From Pseudomonas sp. H1h (GTDB lineage Bacteria; Pseudomonadota; Gammaproteobacteria; Pseudomonadales; Pseudomonadaceae), in contig NZ_AYMJ01000011.1 in NCBI RefSeq assembly GCF_000633255.1, positions 1-64,000 on the forward strand: DNA of 64,000 nucleotides, given 5' to 3'. This document shows positions 1 through 8,812 of this stretch, piece by piece; position 1 is the stretch's first letter; each line of letters starts with the position of its first letter. Below the pieces are notes generated by a model, which saw only the letters and a program-made list of their open reading frames with translations, was not told where the DNA came from and did not search any database. Position numbers and translations under genes: made by a program.

Positions 1-16
1 CAAGCCCCCTCCCACA
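1..16. repeat. Partial REP element at window edge
   Basis: The first bases (CAAGCCCCCTCCCACA) are the end of a REP of the same variant as the one at 4051-4079. The rest lies outside the window. Confidence 0.6.
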
Positions 17-35
17 ATCGGGATGGGTGTTGATC

Positions 36-1229
36 TTAGTAAACGCATTCCACGGCCATCGCCGTGGCTTCACCGCCGCCGATGCAGATTGCCGCAATCC
101 CGCGTTTCAAGCCTTTCTGGCGCAGGGCCGAGAGCAAGGTCACCAGAATCCGCGCACCTGACGCACCGATCGGATGGCCCAGGGCGCAGGCGCCGCCATG
201 CACGTTGAGTTTGTCGTGGGGGATTTCCAGATGGGTCATCGCCGCCATTGCGACCACGGCGAACGCTTCGTTGATTTCGAACAGATCGACCTCGTTCAAC
301 GCCCAACCGGTCTTCTTCACCAGCTTCTTGATCGCACCAATCGGCGCCACCGGGAACAGCCCCGGAGTGTCGGCAAACGCCGAGTGACCGTGAATCACTG
401 CAAGTGGTTTCAGACCGAGTTTCTGCGCCTGCGACTGGCGCATCAGCACCAGTGCCGCCGCGCCATCGGAGATCGAACTGGAGTTGGCCGCCGTCACTGT
501 GCCGCCTTCACGAAACGCCGGTTTCAGCGAGGCGACCTTGTCCAGCTTGGCTTTTGGCGGCTGCTCGTCGTTGCTGATCAGGACCTGTTCCTTGCCAACA
601 GTCACGCTCAGCGGCACGATCTCGGCCTTGAAACTGCCGTCCTTGATTGCCTGCTGGGCGCGGGTGGTCGAGGCGATGGCAAAGGCATCCTGCGCTTCGC
701 GGCTGAAGTCGTTGGTTTCGGCGCAATCTTCGGCGAAGGTGCCCATCAGGCGGCCCTTGTCGTAGGCGTCTTCGAGGCCGTCGAGGAACATCGAGTCGAG
801 CACCCGGCCATGGCCCATGCGGTAACCGGCGCGGGCACGGTCCAGCAGGTACGGCGAGTTGGACATGCTTTCCATACCGCCAGCGATCACCACATCGGCA
901 CTGCCTGCGATCAGCATGTCGTGAGCGAGAATGGTGGTTTCCATGCCCGAGCCGCACATCTTGTTGACCGTGGTGCAACGGGTGGATTTGTCCAGCCCGG
1001 CACCCAGTGCAGCTTGGCGTGCAGGCGCCTGGCCGAGACCGGCCGGCAATACACAACCGAACAGCACTTCGTCGACCGCATCGCTGGCAACGCCTGCGCG
1101 TTCAACTGCAGCCTTGATCGCGGCGGCGCCCAGTTGCGGGGCGGTGAGGCTTTTCAGTTCGCCCTGAAAACCGCCCATCGGGGTGCGGACGGCGCTGACG
1201 ATAACAATCGGATCGTTGGAAAGAGTCAT
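36..1229 (-). CDS. Acetyl-CoA acetyltransferase (thiolase)
   Basis: A 397-residue thiolase of standard length, which makes or cleaves acetoacetyl-CoA or another 3-ketoacyl-CoA in the cytoplasm. The nucleophilic cysteine is Cys92 in NKMCGSGM. The His motif GGACALGHPIGASGAR and the second catalytic cysteine in CIGGGEA lie near the C-terminus, so the active site is complete. It is the last gene of a minus-strand operon, 12 bp after the SDR gene and behind an acyl-CoA synthetase. That context suggests the end step of a dedicated acyl-CoA breakdown route: activation, 3-hydroxyacyl oxidation, thiolysis. The biosynthetic direction (acetoacetyl-CoA formation) cannot be excluded, and the natural substrate cannot be read from the sequence. 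Confidence 0.93.
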   Translation of the reverse strand: MTLSNDPIVIVSAVRTPMGGFQGELKSLTAPQLGAAAIKAAVERAGVASDAVDEVLFGCVLPAGLGQAPARQAALGAGLDKSTRCTTVNKMCGSGMETTILAHDMLIAGSADVVIAGGMESMSNSPYLLDRARAGYRMGHGRVLDSMFLDGLEDAYDKGRLMGTFAEDCAETNDFSREAQDAFAIASTTRAQQAIKDGSFKAEIVPLSVTVGKEQVLISNDEQPPKAKLDKVASLKPAFREGGTVTAANSSSISDGAAALVLMRQSQAQKLGLKPLAVIHGHSAFADTPGLFPVAPIGAIKKLVKKTGWALNEVDLFEINEAFAVVAMAAMTHLEIPHDKLNVHGGACALGHPIGASGARILVTLLSALRQKGLKRGIAAICIGGGEATAMAVECVY

Positions 1230-1241
1230 GACAAATTCTCC

Positions 1242-2003
1242 TTACTTGGCGGCCATGCGCAAGGCGCCGTCGAGACGGATCACCTCACCATTGAGCATGC
1301 TGTTTTCGATGATATGCCGAACCAGTGCGGCGTACTCGGCCGGTTTGCCCAGACGCGGCGGGAACGGTACGCCTGCGGCCAGCGACTCACGGACTTCCGG
1401 GGTCATGCCGGCCATCATCGGGGTTTCGAAAATGCCCGGGGCGATGGTCATTACGCGGATGCCGAAGCGCGCCAGTTCACGGGCGGCCGGCAGGGTCAGG
1501 CTGGCGATCGCGCCTTTGGAGGCCGAGTACGCCGCCTGGCCGATCTGGCCGTCGAACGCCGCCACCGACGCAGTGTTGATGATCACCCCGCGCTCGCCGT
1601 CGGCGTTGGCTTCGCTCTCGGCGATGGCCGCTGCCGCCAGGCGCAGCATGTTGAAGCTGCCGATCAGGTTGACGTTGATCACCTGGGCAAAACTGGACAG
1701 CGCGTGCGGGCCGTTCTTGCCGAGGATCTTCTCGCCCCGGACGATGCCGGCGCAGTTGACCAGGCCGTTGAGGCTGCCAAAGGCTTTGACGGTCGCCTGC
1801 ACGGCGGCCTCGGCGGCGGCTTCGTTGCTGATATCGGCGACAACACTTTGCGCGCCGAGGCGTTGGGCCTGCGCGGCAAGCGCTTCGGCGTTCATGTCCA
1901 CCAGCATTACTTTGGCGCCGGCGTTGACCAGCAATTCAGCGGTGGCCGCGCCCAGGCCGGACGCGCCGCCAGTGACGATAAAAACCTTGTTTTCGATCTG
2001 CAT
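1242..2003 (-). CDS. SDR family 3-hydroxyacyl-CoA dehydrogenase (HSD17B10-like)
   Basis: A 253-residue classical short-chain dehydrogenase/reductase. The NAD-binding TGGASGLG motif is at about residues 11-18, NCAGIVRG (the NAG motif) near 85, and the catalytic Tyr/Lys in [13 protein letters not shown]. The sequence style (KVFIVTGG start, ETPMMAGM loop, [12 protein letters not shown] end) is that of type-2 3-hydroxyacyl-CoA dehydrogenases, which oxidise 3-hydroxyacyl-CoA and 2-methyl-3-hydroxybutyryl-CoA. It lies 12 bp before the thiolase and 15 bp after the acyl-CoA synthetase on the same strand, so the three genes are almost certainly co-transcribed. The HSD17B10 assignment is from family resemblance; the acyl chain used is unknown. 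Confidence 0.88.
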   Translation of the reverse strand: MQIENKVFIVTGGASGLGAATAELLVNAGAKVMLVDMNAEALAAQAQRLGAQSVVADISNEAAAEAAVQATVKAFGSLNGLVNCAGIVRGEKILGKNGPHALSSFAQVINVNLIGSFNMLRLAAAAIAESEANADGERGVIINTASVAAFDGQIGQAAYSASKGAIASLTLPAARELARFGIRVMTIAPGIFETPMMAGMTPEVRESLAAGVPFPPRLGKPAEYAALVRHIIENSMLNGEVIRLDGALRMAAK

Positions 2004-2018
2004 GACTGACTTCCTGAT

Positions 2019-3683
2019 TCAAGCTGAAACGTTGTGCGCCGCGGCCTCTTGAGCCTTGGCGATTTCCTGGTTGCGCAAGATAAAGCGCTGCAATTTGCCG
2101 CTTGGGGTTTTCGGCAATTCGCTGACAAATTCGATTTCACGCGGATACGAATGCGCGGCCAGACGCTTGCGCACGTGTTGCCGCAACTCTTCGGCCAGCG
2201 CGGGTTCCGCGCGGTATTGCGGGTTGAGCACGACAAAGGCTTTGACCAGCTCGGTGCGCTCCGGGTCCGGCTTGCCGACCACTGCCGCCTCGACCACCGC
2301 CGGGTGCTCGATCAGTGCGCTTTCAACGTCGAACGGCCCCACGCGGTAGCCCGAGGTGGTGATCACGTCATCGCTGCGCCCGACAAAGCTGATGCTGCCG
2401 TCCGGGTTCCATTCCACGGTGTCGCCGCTCAAGTAATAGTTGCCGACGAAGGCTTTGGTCGGCACGCCTTCGTAGCCGTCGAACCAGCACATCGGCGATT
2501 GAGTACGGTCGATGGCGAGAATGCCAGGCTGGCCGACGCCGAGTTCGGTGTGCTGCTCGTCGAGCACCACAATGCGATGGCCCGGCGAGGCGAAACCGGC
2601 GGCGCCGAGGTGGATCGGGTGTTCCAGGCCATGGTGGTTGCACAGGACCATACCCAGTTCGGTCTGACCGTAATGGTCGTGAATGACCACACCGAGGTTG
2701 TCGGCGAACCAGCGGATCACTTCCGGGTTCAGCGGCTCGCCGGCGCTGCTGACGATGCGCAGCTTGCCCTTGATCGACTTGGCGAACTCGTTGCCGCCGG
2801 CAATCAACAGGCGATACGCCGTCGGCGAGCCGGTGAGGTTGGTGATGCCATATTTGTTGATCACCCGGCAGGTACTTTCGAGGGTGAACGGACCGTCGTA
2901 AAAAGTGATCGGATGCCCCATCGACATCGGGCCGGTGACGCCGAAATAGATGCCGTAGGCCCAGCCCGGGTCGGCGACGTTCCAGAACGAGTCTTCGGGG
3001 CGCAGATCCACCGCATCGCGGGTGTAGCTCTGGAATGCGACGATGGCCTTGAGCGGCACTGACAGCGCTTTCGACGGGCCAGTGGTGCCTGAAGTGAACA
3101 TCAGCAGGAACGGGTCTTCGCCTGTCAGCAGGACCGGTTCGCAGACGCTGGAATAGTTGGCCAGTTCGGCCCAGAAACTGAAATCGCCGCGGACGATGCC
3201 CTCGCCTTTGGCGCCGCCGACAGTGACCACGGTCGGACAAGCGGCGACTTCAGCGAGTTTCGGCCGATTGATGGCGTCGGTGACTACCACTTTGGCGCCG
3301 GAACTGTTCAGGCGATGTTCGATGGCTTTGGGGCCGAAGGCAGTAAACAGCGGTTGATACACCGCGCCAATGCGCCAGGTGGCGAACACGGTGATGAGCA
3401 ATTCGATATTGCGCGGCAGCAGGCCGGCGACCTTGTCGCCCTTCTGCACGCCCTGGGCGAGAAGGAAATTGGCGAAACGTGCGGCTTTGTCCTGCAGATC
3501 GCTGAAGGTGTACGTGGCGCTTGCACCGTCGCGCCCCTCCCAGAACAGTGCGATGCGCCCCGGCAAGGCGTGGCGGTCGCAGCATTCGACGCAGGCGTTG
3601 AGCGCCTCCAGCGAGCCGCTGAGCGCAGCGTCCACGGTGTGTTGATAGTTGAACTGTTCGGTGGCAGACAAGTAATCGCGCAT
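2019..3683 (-). CDS. AMP-binding acyl-CoA synthetase
   Basis: A 554-residue member of the ANL adenylating superfamily, which activates a carboxylic acid to acyl-AMP and then acyl-CoA. The P-loop TSGTTGPSK is at about residues 195-203. YGQTE, the hinge region SGDTVEWNPDGS...GRSDDVITTSGYR and the C-terminal catalytic Lys in TPSGKLQR are all present. The overall pattern resembles acetyl/medium-chain acyl-CoA synthetases (AcsA/ACSM type) rather than long-chain FadD. It is the promoter-proximal gene of the operon with the SDR and thiolase, so it probably supplies their substrate. The AraC-type regulator upstream on the same strand is a candidate activator. The actual acid is not identifiable. Confidence 0.9.
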   Translation of the reverse strand: MRDYLSATEQFNYQHTVDAALSGSLEALNACVECCDRHALPGRIALFWEGRDGASATYTFSDLQDKAARFANFLLAQGVQKGDKVAGLLPRNIELLITVFATWRIGAVYQPLFTAFGPKAIEHRLNSSGAKVVVTDAINRPKLAEVAACPTVVTVGGAKGEGIVRGDFSFWAELANYSSVCEPVLLTGEDPFLLMFTSGTTGPSKALSVPLKAIVAFQSYTRDAVDLRPEDSFWNVADPGWAYGIYFGVTGPMSMGHPITFYDGPFTLESTCRVINKYGITNLTGSPTAYRLLIAGGNEFAKSIKGKLRIVSSAGEPLNPEVIRWFADNLGVVIHDHYGQTELGMVLCNHHGLEHPIHLGAAGFASPGHRIVVLDEQHTELGVGQPGILAIDRTQSPMCWFDGYEGVPTKAFVGNYYLSGDTVEWNPDGSISFVGRSDDVITTSGYRVGPFDVESALIEHPAVVEAAVVGKPDPERTELVKAFVVLNPQYRAEPALAEELRQHVRKRLAAHSYPREIEFVSELPKTPSGKLQRFILRNQEIAKAQEAAAHNVSA

Positions 3684-3833
3684 TGCCAGAATCCCTCTGT
3701 ATTTTTATTAGGCTGGGAACCGTAAACAACAGAGGGATAGTCGCGCTGCAGCGCGGATGCGGCAATGGTCAAAGCCATCAAGTTGGATGACTGGTTTGGC
3801 CAAGGTTGCGCAGATGTGTCGCCGGGACTGGCC

Positions 3834-4079
3834 CCTTCGGGAGCAAGCCCCCTCCCACAGAGAATTGCATTTCAAAGGGGGGATCACCTGTGACTGCCAG
3901 GAGAGGTGCAATCACAGGAGCATGCATTTCAAAGTGAGGATCATCTGTGACTGCCAGGCAAGCTGCAATCACAGGGAGCATGCATTTCAAAGGGAGGATC
4001 ACCTGTGGTTGCCGGGCGGCTGCAATCACAGGGAGCATGCATTTCAAAAGTGGGAGGGGGCTTGCTCCCGAAGGGGCCG
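3834..4079. repeat. REPIN enclosing a ~57-bp tandem repeat
   Basis: The stretch between the synthetase and AraC genes has no gene. Two inverted REP ends (3834-3862 and 4051-4079, core GGGAGGGGGCTTGCTCCCGAA) enclose an array in which GCATTTCAAAG recurs at 3868, 3924, 3982 and 4039, a period of 56-58 bp. Each unit holds the arms CCTGTGA..TGC and GCA.TCACAGG, so each can fold into its own hairpin. There are no CRISPR-like unique spacers: the whole unit is repeated. Confidence 0.85.
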
Positions 4080-4101
4080 GTCAGGCGGCAAGCAATCCGG
4101 A

Positions 4102-5118
4102 TCAGACTGCTTCGTTCAGGATCAGCGTACGGTAATGCCCCGGATTCGATCCCGACCACTTGCGAAACGCCTTGTAGAACGAACTCGCATCGGCAAACCC
4201 CAGCCGCGTCGCGATCTCGACAAAACTGATCGAAGGTTCCGCCAGCCAGATGATCGCCAGTTCCTTGCGCACGCTGTCCTTGAGACCTTGATAGGTCTGC
4301 CCCTCCTCCGCCAAACGCCGACGCAAGGTCGAGGCGGACATGCACAGCTGTTGCGCCAGAGCCTCGGTTTCCGGCCACTGCTCGGCGGGCAACTGCCGCA
4401 GGTCCTGCTTGATCCGGCTGGCGAGGCTCTCCGGGTCGCGGTACTTCACCAGAATGTTCGCCGGCGCATGGGCCAGAAAGCGCTTCAGCTCCTCGGCGGT
4501 GCGCTTGATCGGCAGATCAAGGCAGTCAGCGGCGAAGATCATCCGCGTACGCGGACGATCGAAACGCAGGTTTTCCGAGAACATCACCCGATAGTCGTCG
4601 CAGAACTCCGGCTCGGCGCAGCGCAGCTCAATCGCCAGAATCGGGATCCGCCGCCCCGCCAGCCAGCAGGCCACGCCATGAACGATCATCCAATAAGTGA
4701 AATACGTGAACGCCCGTCGTGGTTCGGGATCATCTTCAAGCAGGACGATTTCCGCCAGGCTCTGCTGGTGCAGCAGTTGCGCCGGCATTTTTTCCAGCAT
4801 CAGCGAAAGGAAATTCAGCCCTGTGCTCAGGCCAGCGGCCAGGGTCGGTTGCGCCATGGCGCTGCGACAGAGAAATTCGAGGCTGCCGGACTTGAGCTGA
4901 CGCGGATCCATGCCGAAGAACTCGTCATCGCCTCGCCGCGCCAGCAAACGCCAGAGTTTCGCGTATTGCGAAGCGGGCACCCTGCCCTCTGTGCTCAGCA
5001 GCTTCGCCGGATCAATCCCGACCTTGTTCAAGACGTCTTCCGTGGCCACGCCCGGAGCACAACTTTGCAGCAGCGCTTCACGCACCAGTTGAACGGCGAT
5101 GGTGTCTTTTTCCGACAT
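4102..5118 (-). CDS. AraC family transcriptional regulator
   Basis: About 338 residues. The N-terminal two thirds resemble the arabinose-binding-like domain of OruR/ArgR-type AraC regulators. The last ~95 residues carry the double helix-turn-helix: CMSASTLRRRLAEEG is the first recognition region and IATRLGFADASSFYKAFRKWSG the second, the classic AraC signature. I start it at the Met of MSEKDTIAV; another Met lies 13 codons upstream (5157), and neither has a strong ribosome site. Anything further upstream would be translated REP sequence (5191-5281). It lies upstream of the thiolase/SDR/synthetase operon on the same strand and may control it, but 418 bp of repeats separate them. Confidence 0.87.
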   Translation of the reverse strand: MSEKDTIAVQLVREALLQSCAPGVATEDVLNKVGIDPAKLLSTEGRVPASQYAKLWRLLARRGDDEFFGMDPRQLKSGSLEFLCRSAMAQPTLAAGLSTGLNFLSLMLEKMPAQLLHQQSLAEIVLLEDDPEPRRAFTYFTYWMIVHGVACWLAGRRIPILAIELRCAEPEFCDDYRVMFSENLRFDRPRTRMIFAADCLDLPIKRTAEELKRFLAHAPANILVKYRDPESLASRIKQDLRQLPAEQWPETEALAQQLCMSASTLRRRLAEEGQTYQGLKDSVRKELAIIWLAEPSISFVEIATRLGFADASSFYKAFRKWSGSNPGHYRTLILNEAV

Positions 5119-5190
5119 GGAGCGAGGCAAACCTTGTTGTTTTTCAGTGACGGGCATCTTAACGCAGCCATCCTCGGCACAACACAGATC

Positions 5191-5281
5191 CCTGTAGGAG
5201 TGAGCCTGCTCGCGAAAGCGGCGGGTCAGTAAAAACTGTGCCGAATGACAGGAGGCCTTCGCGAGCAGGCTCGCACCCACA
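5191..5281. repeat. REPIN (inverted REP pair)
   Basis: Two REP units in opposite orientation, GAGTGAGCCTGCTCGCGAAAG and CTTCGCGAGCAGGCTCGCACC, separated by about 40 bp, lie between the AraC gene and the efe operon. Confidence 0.8.
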
Positions 5282-5353
5282 AGGTTGAACAGTGGCTGAC
5301 TAAAAAACGTGCCGTTCAGCGAATGTTCAGGTAAATGTCAACCATCCCCATTT

Positions 5354-5372
5354 GGGAATGAGTGTCATTATG
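5354..5372. promoter_or_regulatory. Fur-box-like palindrome upstream of efeU
   Basis: GGGAATGAGTGTCATTATG contains the perfect dyad AATGA-GTG-TCATT. By eye it matches 13 of 19 positions of the canonical Fur box GATAATGATAATCATTATC. It sits just before an iron-permease operon, where iron-dependent repression is expected. It covers two possible upstream ATG codons of efeU, which argues that translation starts downstream. Confidence 0.7.
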
Positions 5373-5414
5373 TTACAACTTAGCCACCTATCTAAATCAC
5401 TCGTGGTTGCCGCA

Positions 5415-6263
5415 ATGCTCGTTCCCTTTCTGATCATGCTGCGCGAAGGCATTGAAGCCGCCCTGATCGTTGGCATCATCGCCAGTTACCTGCAACAGAC
5501 CGGCCGTGGCCAATGGATGCCGGCAGTGTGGATCGGCGTGTTTCTCGCCGCTGCGCTGGCGCTGCTGGTCGGGGGTGGCCTGGAGCTGGTCAGCGCCGAG
5601 TTCCCGCAAAAACAACAGGAACTGTTCGAGGGCGTGGTCGGGCTGGTCGCCGTCGGCATTCTCAGTTCCATGGTGTTCTGGATGCGCAAGGTCGCGCGTT
5701 CGATCAAGCACTCGCTGCAGGCGTCGCTGGATCACGCCCTGACGTCTTCAAAGCATCAGGTGATCGCGCTGATCGCCATGGTGTTCTTCGCCGTGGCCCG
5801 CGAAGGACTGGAAACCGTGTTCTTTCTGCTTGCCGTGTTCCAGCAGAGCGAAGGCCCGGGAGCACCGATCGGTGCCCTGCTCGGCCTGGTGCTGGCGATC
5901 ATCGTCGGCTTCCTGATCTACAGCGGCAGCATGCGCTTGAACCTGTCGGCGTTTTTCAAGTGGACCGGGCTGTTCATCCTCGTGGTCGCCGCCGGGATTC
6001 TGGCCAACTCGGTGCAGGCCCTGCATGAAGCGGGCCTCTGGAATCACCTGCAAACCGTGCTGTTCGACTTCAGCGCGACGCTGCCGATGGATGGCCCGTT
6101 GGGCTCGGTGCTGGCTGGCATGTTCGGCTATCAGGATGCGCCGACCGTCAGCACCCTCGGCGCGTATCTGCTCTATCTGGTGGTGGCGCTGGTGATGTTT
6201 TTCTACCCTGCCGCGCCTGCTGCGCCCAAGCCTGCCAATTCGTCTTCCGCTTCCAGCCAATAA
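5415..6263 (+). CDS. efeU: FTR1 family iron permease EfeU
   Basis: Inner-membrane iron permease of about 282 residues with around seven hydrophobic segments. The two REGxE iron-binding motifs of the FTR1 family are present: REGIEA close to the N-terminus and REGLET in the fourth segment. I start at MLVPFLIMLREG because family members usually begin this way and because upstream ATGs (5358, 5370) fall inside the Fur-box-like palindrome. No strong ribosome site marks 5415, so the start is uncertain. It is the first gene of efeU-efeO-efeB-efeM, with only 8 bp to efeO. In the family, the permease imports iron handled by EfeO and EfeB. Confidence 0.92.
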   Translation: MLVPFLIMLREGIEAALIVGIIASYLQQTGRGQWMPAVWIGVFLAAALALLVGGGLELVSAEFPQKQQELFEGVVGLVAVGILSSMVFWMRKVARSIKHSLQASLDHALTSSKHQVIALIAMVFFAVAREGLETVFFLLAVFQQSEGPGAPIGALLGLVLAIIVGFLIYSGSMRLNLSAFFKWTGLFILVVAAGILANSVQALHEAGLWNHLQTVLFDFSATLPMDGPLGSVLAGMFGYQDAPTVSTLGAYLLYLVVALVMFFYPAAPAAPKPANSSSASSQ

Positions 6264-6271
6264 GGGCACCC

Positions 6272-7471
6272 ATGTCAAAGCCTAATACTCCTCAGGCCTC
6301 CCCTCCCCGCGCGCTGCGCTGGGCGGTGGCCGGTTCGGTGGTCGTGATGATCGCCGCCGGTGGCTTGTTCTACTACGCCTCGAAAATGGCGGCGGCCAAG
6401 CGTCAGCACAACCATGACGAAGTGGTGGTCAACATCAACGCCCACAGTTGCGATCCGAACGAACTGAGCGTACCGGCCGGACGCGCCAGTTTCCGTATCG
6501 TCAACCGCTCCGATCGGGCGGTGGAATGGGAAATCCTCGACGGCGTGCTGGTGATCGAAGAGCGCGAGAACATCGCCCCGGGCCTCAGCCAGGTGATCAA
6601 CGCCAACCTGCAACCCGGCGACTACGCCATCACTTGCGGGCTCTTGAGCAACCCGCGTGGCGTGCTGCACGTGACGCCGACGGCGGCTTCCGATGCTGCT
6701 GCGAAGGCCAAGCCGTCGATGGTCGCTTTCGTCGGACCACTGTCAGAGTTTCGTGTGTACCTCGCCAGTCAGGGCAGCGCGCTGATCAAAGCGGTGACTG
6801 CGTTGAATCAGGCGATTGAAAGCGGCGACTTGGCCCAGGCGCAGGCTTTGTACCTGCCGGCGCGTGCCGCTTACCAGCGCCTGGCTCCGGCCGCGCAACG
6901 CCTGGCCGAACTGGACAACAGCATCAATGCCCGCGCCGACTATTTCGAAAAGCGCGAACAGGATCCGGCCTTCGTCGGCTTCCACCGAGTCGAATATGCG
7001 CTGTTCCAACAGCGCAAACTCGATGGTTTGAACCCGGTCGCCGAGCGCCTGCTGACTGACGTCACCACGCTCAGACAGCAACTGCTGGCCCAGTCCCTGC
7101 CGCCGGAGCAGTTAGTCAACATCGTGGTGCGCAACCTCAACACCCTGGCCGACGTGCGCGCCGCCAGCGGCGAAGAGGAACGCTACAGCCACGGCGACCT
7201 GAACGGTTTCGCCGGCAACCTGGAAACCGCACACAAGGTGGTCGAGTTGCTGCGGCCAATGCTGAGCAAATCGGCGCCGGAGCTGCTGCCGAAAATCGAC
7301 GCGGCGCTGAGCGACTTCGACAACGAATTGAACAGTTTCAAGGTCAAGGACGGCTACGCCACTTACGACACGGTCAGTGGCGAACAACGTAAACAGATCG
7401 CCGACAAGGCTCAGGCCCTGGCTGACGCTCTGGATGGCATCGACCCCGCCCTCGGCCTTTCCGGCCTGTAA
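6272..7471 (+). CDS. efeO: EfeO: cupredoxin plus M75 iron-uptake protein
   Basis: A 399-residue protein with an N-terminal membrane anchor or signal segment (about residues 15-36). A cupredoxin-like domain follows (about 48-130, including [16 protein letters not shown] and [14 protein letters not shown]), then an M75/imelysin domain (about 150-395). The M75 signature [10 protein letters not shown] carries the HxxE metal-binding pair. This two-domain form is the classical EfeO, a periplasmic protein that binds iron or copper and works with EfeB and the EfeU permease. It starts 8 bp after efeU and ends 17 bp before efeB. A second, M75-only paralogue closes the operon (8813-9637). Confidence 0.92.
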   Translation: MSKPNTPQASPPRALRWAVAGSVVVMIAAGGLFYYASKMAAAKRQHNHDEVVVNINAHSCDPNELSVPAGRASFRIVNRSDRAVEWEILDGVLVIEERENIAPGLSQVINANLQPGDYAITCGLLSNPRGVLHVTPTAASDAAAKAKPSMVAFVGPLSEFRVYLASQGSALIKAVTALNQAIESGDLAQAQALYLPARAAYQRLAPAAQRLAELDNSINARADYFEKREQDPAFVGFHRVEYALFQQRKLDGLNPVAERLLTDVTTLRQQLLAQSLPPEQLVNIVVRNLNTLADVRAASGEEERYSHGDLNGFAGNLETAHKVVELLRPMLSKSAPELLPKIDAALSDFDNELNSFKVKDGYATYDTVSGEQRKQIADKAQALADALDGIDPALGLSGL

Positions 7472-7488
7472 GCAGAAGACGAATACCG

Positions 7489-8787
7489 ATGAAAGATTTA
7501 GAAAACCTCGATCTGCAACGTCGCCGCGTCCTGATGGGCATGGGGGTTGCGGGGGTCGCGCTGGCCGGTTCGGCCCTGAGTTGCCCGGCCATGGCTGCGG
7601 CCCCGGCGCAAGTCACCGAAGCCCCGAGCAGTGACAAGACCGAAGACCGTCACGACTTCCACGGTGTGCACCAGACCGGCATTGTCACCCCGCGTCCGGC
7701 GTCCGGCATGTTCGTTTCGTTCGATGTGCTGGCCAGTGATCGCGAAGATCTGGAGCGGCTGTTCCGCACCCTCAACGAGCGCATTGCGTTCCTGATGAAG
7801 GGCGGCCCCGTGGCACAGATCGACCCGAAACTGCCGCCACCGGATTCGGGCATCCTCGGCCCGGTCGTGACCCCGGACAACCTGACCATCACCGTGTCGG
7901 TGGGCGAGTCGCTGTTCGATGAGCGCTTTGGTCTGGCCGATGCCAAACCGAAGCGCCTGCAACGCATGGTCGGCTTCCCCAACGATGCGCTGGAGGCCGA
8001 TTGCTGCCACGGCGACCTGAGCCTGCAGTTCTGCTCGAACACTGCCGACACCAACATCCACGCCCTGCGCGACATCGTCAAGAACCTGCCGGACCTGCTC
8101 TTGGTGCGCTGGAAGCAGGAAGGCAGCGTGCCACCGCAAGCTCCGGCGAAACCGGGTGTGCCGGCGCAATCGGCGCGCAACTTCCTGGGTTTCCGTGATG
8201 GCTCGGCCAACCCGGATTCCAACGATGCCAACGCGATGGACAAGATCGTCTGGGTGCAACCGGGCCACGATGAGCCGGCCTGGGCGGCGCACGGCAGCTA
8301 TCAAGCGGTACGGATCATCCGCAACTTCGTCGAGCGCTGGGACCGTACGCCGTTGCAAGAGCAGGAAAGCATCATTGGTCGGGTCAAGACCACCGGCGCA
8401 CCGATGGGCGCCAACCATGAGACCGAGGTTCCGGACTACAGCAAGGACCCGGAGGGCAAGCTGACCAAGCTCGACGCGCACATCCGTCTCGCCAACCCGC
8501 GCACCGCCGCGAGCCAGGCCAATCTGATCCTGCGCCGCCCGTTCAACTACTCCAACGGCGTGAACAAGAACGGCCAGCTCGACATGGGCCTGCTGTTCAT
8601 CTGCTACCAGGCCGACCTGGAAAAAGGCTTCATTGCCGTACAGACCCGGCTCAACGGCGAGCCGCTTGAGGAATACCTCAAACCGGTCGGCGGCGGCTAC
8701 TTCTTCACCTTGCCGGGTGTCACGAGCGACAAGGACTTCATCGGTCGCTCACTGCTTAATGCCACACAACCCAAAACAGCTGCATAA
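7489..8787 (+). CDS. efeB: EfeB: Tat-exported DyP-type peroxidase / deferrochelatase
   Basis: A 432-residue dye-decolourising peroxidase. The N-terminus has a twin-arginine signal ([20 protein letters not shown] followed by an AMAA-type cleavage region), consistent with export of a folded haem protein. The DyP hallmark GFRDG is present ([13 protein letters not shown]), as is the proximal-histidine region HIRLANPR. In the family, EfeB oxidises ferrous iron or removes iron from haem in the periplasm for EfeO/EfeU uptake. It lies between efeO and efeM with short gaps, which supports the assignment over other DyP peroxidases. Confidence 0.93.
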   Translation: MKDLENLDLQRRRVLMGMGVAGVALAGSALSCPAMAAAPAQVTEAPSSDKTEDRHDFHGVHQTGIVTPRPASGMFVSFDVLASDREDLERLFRTLNERIAFLMKGGPVAQIDPKLPPPDSGILGPVVTPDNLTITVSVGESLFDERFGLADAKPKRLQRMVGFPNDALEADCCHGDLSLQFCSNTADTNIHALRDIVKNLPDLLLVRWKQEGSVPPQAPAKPGVPAQSARNFLGFRDGSANPDSNDANAMDKIVWVQPGHDEPAWAAHGSYQAVRIIRNFVERWDRTPLQEQESIIGRVKTTGAPMGANHETEVPDYSKDPEGKLTKLDAHIRLANPRTAASQANLILRRPFNYSNGVNKNGQLDMGLLFICYQADLEKGFIAVQTRLNGEPLEEYLKPVGGGYFFTLPGVTSDKDFIGRSLLNATQPKTAA

Positions 8788-8812
8788 CCATAAAAACCCT
8801 CGGAGCCGCTCC

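Noticed and set aside
174..2009. Long plus-strand frame opposite the thiolase and SDR genes
   Set aside because: Antisense shadow of two convincing enzymes with complete active sites; its own product has no motif and odd composition.
3868..4050. 57-bp periodic repeats as a possible CRISPR or plasmid iteron array
   Set aside because: No unique spacers and no replication or cas gene nearby; enclosed by REP ends, so it is treated as an expanded REPIN.
3757..5232. Plus-strand frame of 491 codons across the repeat array and opposite the AraC gene
   Set aside because: The first part is translated tandem repeat (repeated CNHREHAFQ-like phrases) and the rest is antisense to AraC.
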